Assembly: GCA_910579305.1 (NCBI GenBank)
Contig: CAJTTA010000011.1
Coordinates: 1 to 54,248 of the forward strand
From: an uncultured Muribaculaceae bacterium
GTDB taxonomy: Bacteria > Bacteroidota > Bacteroidia > Bacteroidales > Muribaculaceae
DNA length: 54,248 nucleotides
Direction of reading: 5' to 3'
Below, piece by piece: positions 52,831-54,248 of the stretch; the stretch's first letter is position 1, and each line of letters starts with the position of its first letter. The notes beneath the pieces are model-generated. The model made no database searches. It was given only the letters and a program-made list of their open reading frames with translations, and was not told the DNA's origin. Position numbers and translations under genes: made by a program.

Positions 52831-54060
52831 ATGGAAAAAAACCGCTTCCATTACGCCTTTGTAATTGTTGTGTGCTGTTGCCTGATGATGGGTGTCAACG
52901 TAGGTCTGACTTTCAGTTGTGCAGGTATCTTCTACAATCCAGTAAGCAAAGATCTTGGAATAGATGTCGGCGTATTCGGCATCTATATGTCTGTGATGTA
53001 CGTGGCATCTGCCCTGATGCTCCCCTTTTCCGGACGTTTACTGGAACGATACAGTGCACGGAAACTCTTCACTGCCGCATCTGCTCTCAACGGACTCACT
53101 TTGGCTTCAATGGGCCTTCTTCAGGCCGTATGGCAATTTTACGTGGCCGGCGCGTTCCTTGGAATCTCAATGGCTTTCCTGCTATATATGAGCTATCCCA
53201 CCCTACTCAACCGATGGTTTCACACACGCATGGGGCTTATGACGGGTATTTCATGTGCGGCGTCAGGCCTTGGAGGCGTGATATTCAATCCTATTGGAGG
53301 AACAGTCATTTCAGCCTTGGGATGGCGCGAAGCATATTTCACATTCGGAGGGATCGTACTCCTTACGGTCACTCCGCTACTTGCCTTACTGCTGAGAGAC
53401 ACTCCTGAGAGCATGGGGCTGAAAAAATTTGGAGCTGCAGATTCATCCCATTCCACAGCATCGCTCTCTACGGAACAGGGCAAGACTTTTGCAGAAGCCA
53501 AGAAAATGTGGATGTTCTATGCCCTTATAGGCTTTGCCTTTATTATGATGGGATGCTCTACTCTCAATCTATTTCTGCCGGGATATGCGGAAAGCACCGG
53601 ATTTTCTCTGGAAAAAGCTTCACTGGTAGCCTCTGCGTCAATGATAGGTGTGACCCTGGGAAAACTGTTACTCGGATATATCAATGACCGCAGTTGCATG
53701 ACAGGTGCCATACTCTGCACTTTAGGCGGCGCCGGAGGGCTGCTGCTATTGCTCTCAGGCAAGGATTCATTACCTCTGATGCTTACCGGCAGTTTCTTTT
53801 TTGGATGGTGTTACGCCGGAGTCACAGTGCAGACCACAATGCTCACACGCACAGTAATGGACACTCGCGACTATGCACGAATATTCAGCGTGATATCTAT
53901 CGCCCTCTCAGCCGGTGGCGCTATAGCCTCCGGCGGATGGGGATTACTTGTCGATGCCACATCCTATACTTCTACATTCCTTACGGGTGCCCTGTTCCTA
54001 GGCGTGGCATGTGTAATATCCATGGCATGTCTTATGCGTAAAGCCAAGACTCATTCATAA
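52831..54060 (+). CDS. MFS transporter, OxlT/monocarboxylate-like
   Basis: The protein is 409 residues from the Met at 52831, with twelve predicted helices. It shows the MFS loop motif in GRLLERYSARKLF and the OxlT-like start FHYAFVIVVCCCLMMGVNVGLTFSCAGIF. The second half has GYINDRSCMTGAI, a second loop signature. It probably exchanges organic acids across the inner membrane; the substrate is not evident. It is a single gene ending at a terminator. Confidence 0.88.
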   Translation: MEKNRFHYAFVIVVCCCLMMGVNVGLTFSCAGIFYNPVSKDLGIDVGVFGIYMSVMYVASALMLPFSGRLLERYSARKLFTAASALNGLTLASMGLLQAVWQFYVAGAFLGISMAFLLYMSYPTLLNRWFHTRMGLMTGISCAASGLGGVIFNPIGGTVISALGWREAYFTFGGIVLLTVTPLLALLLRDTPESMGLKKFGAADSSHSTASLSTEQGKTFAEAKKMWMFYALIGFAFIMMGCSTLNLFLPGYAESTGFSLEKASLVASASMIGVTLGKLLLGYINDRSCMTGAILCTLGGAGGLLLLLSGKDSLPLMLTGSFFFGWCYAGVTVQTTMLTRTVMDTRDYARIFSVISIALSAGGAIASGGWGLLVDATSYTSTFLTGALFLGVACVISMACLMRKAKTHS

Positions 54061-54086
54061 CGCAACCATCTTCTTTTATTATATTT

Positions 54087-54131
54087 ACCGCATCCCAAAG
54101 CGCGTTCTACGTCTCTCTTTGGGGGTGCGGT
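54087..54131 (+). terminator. Terminator of the MFS gene
   Basis: ACCGCATCCCAAAG (54087-54100) pairs with CTTTGGGGGTGCGGT (54117-54131) with one bulge and a 16-base loop, followed by a T-rich stretch. The remaining 117 bases to the window end contain nothing I can assign. Confidence 0.65.
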
Positions 54132-54248
54132 TATTGTCATTTCCATTAGTATCGCTTCTTTAATACTTTTTATGTTACTTACACAGGGTTATTACGGGTC
54201 AGCGGATTTTTCCGGTGGGTGGGGAGGTGATGTCGGAGCATAGTGTTA

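Noticed and set aside
51927..54060. Prophage inferred from the CI-like repressor
   Set aside because: Neighbouring genes are glycogen metabolism and an MFS transporter; no integrase, structural or lysis genes are present.
1..54248. CRISPR arrays, tRNA or rRNA genes
   Set aside because: No regularly spaced repeats, cloverleaf-like segments with CCA ends or rRNA signatures were found on reading the intergenic regions; a covariance-model scan would settle this.

Overview
The window is about 54 kb of a Bacteroidales chromosome. A gut Muribaculaceae-like member is my best guess, but that rank is inferred from gene style only. The evidence for the phylum is: many genes start just downstream of the Bacteroidota -7 promoter box TAnnTTTG (usually TAATTTTG or TAACTTTG) without obvious Shine-Dalgarno sequences; there are three intact TonB-dependent-type outer-membrane proteins; FeoA is fused to FeoB; a DUF4374/PepSY siderophore locus is present; and there is a three-gene glycogen operon of the Bacteroides type. 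I see no rRNA, tRNA, CRISPR array, intact IS element or prophage.

Layout. 1-2.5 kb: a haem-receptor-like TonB-dependent protein with a broken periplasmic CbiK-like chelatase. 2.9-3.4 kb: a degraded gene tail and a long palindrome. 3.4-10.7 kb (minus): LTA-synthase-like sulfatase, M13 metallopeptidase, isochorismate synthase, rimO, ftsY. 10.9-13.3 kb: FeoA-FeoB fusion, then the C-terminal remnant of an MFS pump. 14-18.1 kb (minus): ZIP transporter, TPR protein, PstS-like lipoprotein and a small membrane protein; a 178-bp MITE-like element with 9-bp target duplications lies between TPR and PstS. 18.6-23.6 kb (minus): a xusCBA-like xenosiderophore operon. 23.8-24.1 kb: an RND pump reduced to its two ends. 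24.2-27.1 kb: LytS-type kinase, LytTR regulator, PepSY-like protein and a lipoprotein. 27.2-30.4 kb (minus): an outer-membrane beta-barrel protein and a membrane-anchored HTH regulator. 30.4-32.8 kb: a Fur-family regulator divergent from a metal-efflux permease with an HMA tail, then tag. 33.1-34.8 kb: class I fumarase. 34.9-43.0 kb (plus): a five-gene overlapping operon (amidase-like/golvesin protein, GT2, HIT-like DUF4922, SpoIID, AmpG-like permease). 43.0-45.9 kb: GT4 and an RSH protein with a decayed synthetase domain. 46.2-51.5 kb (minus): hexapeptide acetyltransferase, GH57 amylase, glycogen synthase and debranching enzyme. 51.9-54.1 kb: an S24/XRE repressor and an MFS transporter.

How it fits together. 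Iron and metal handling recurs: haem receptor with chelatase, Fe(II) import, siderophore uptake, ZIP, Fur-family regulator and metal efflux. The 34.9-43.0 kb operon is the most interesting unit. Its parts could remove stem peptides from peptidoglycan, cleave the bare glycan and import the product, with a nucleotide-sugar enzyme and a glycosyltransferase alongside. Several genes are broken or eroded (chelatase, GmrSD-like tail, MFS tail, RND pump, RSH synthetase domain), so this stretch is undergoing gene loss.
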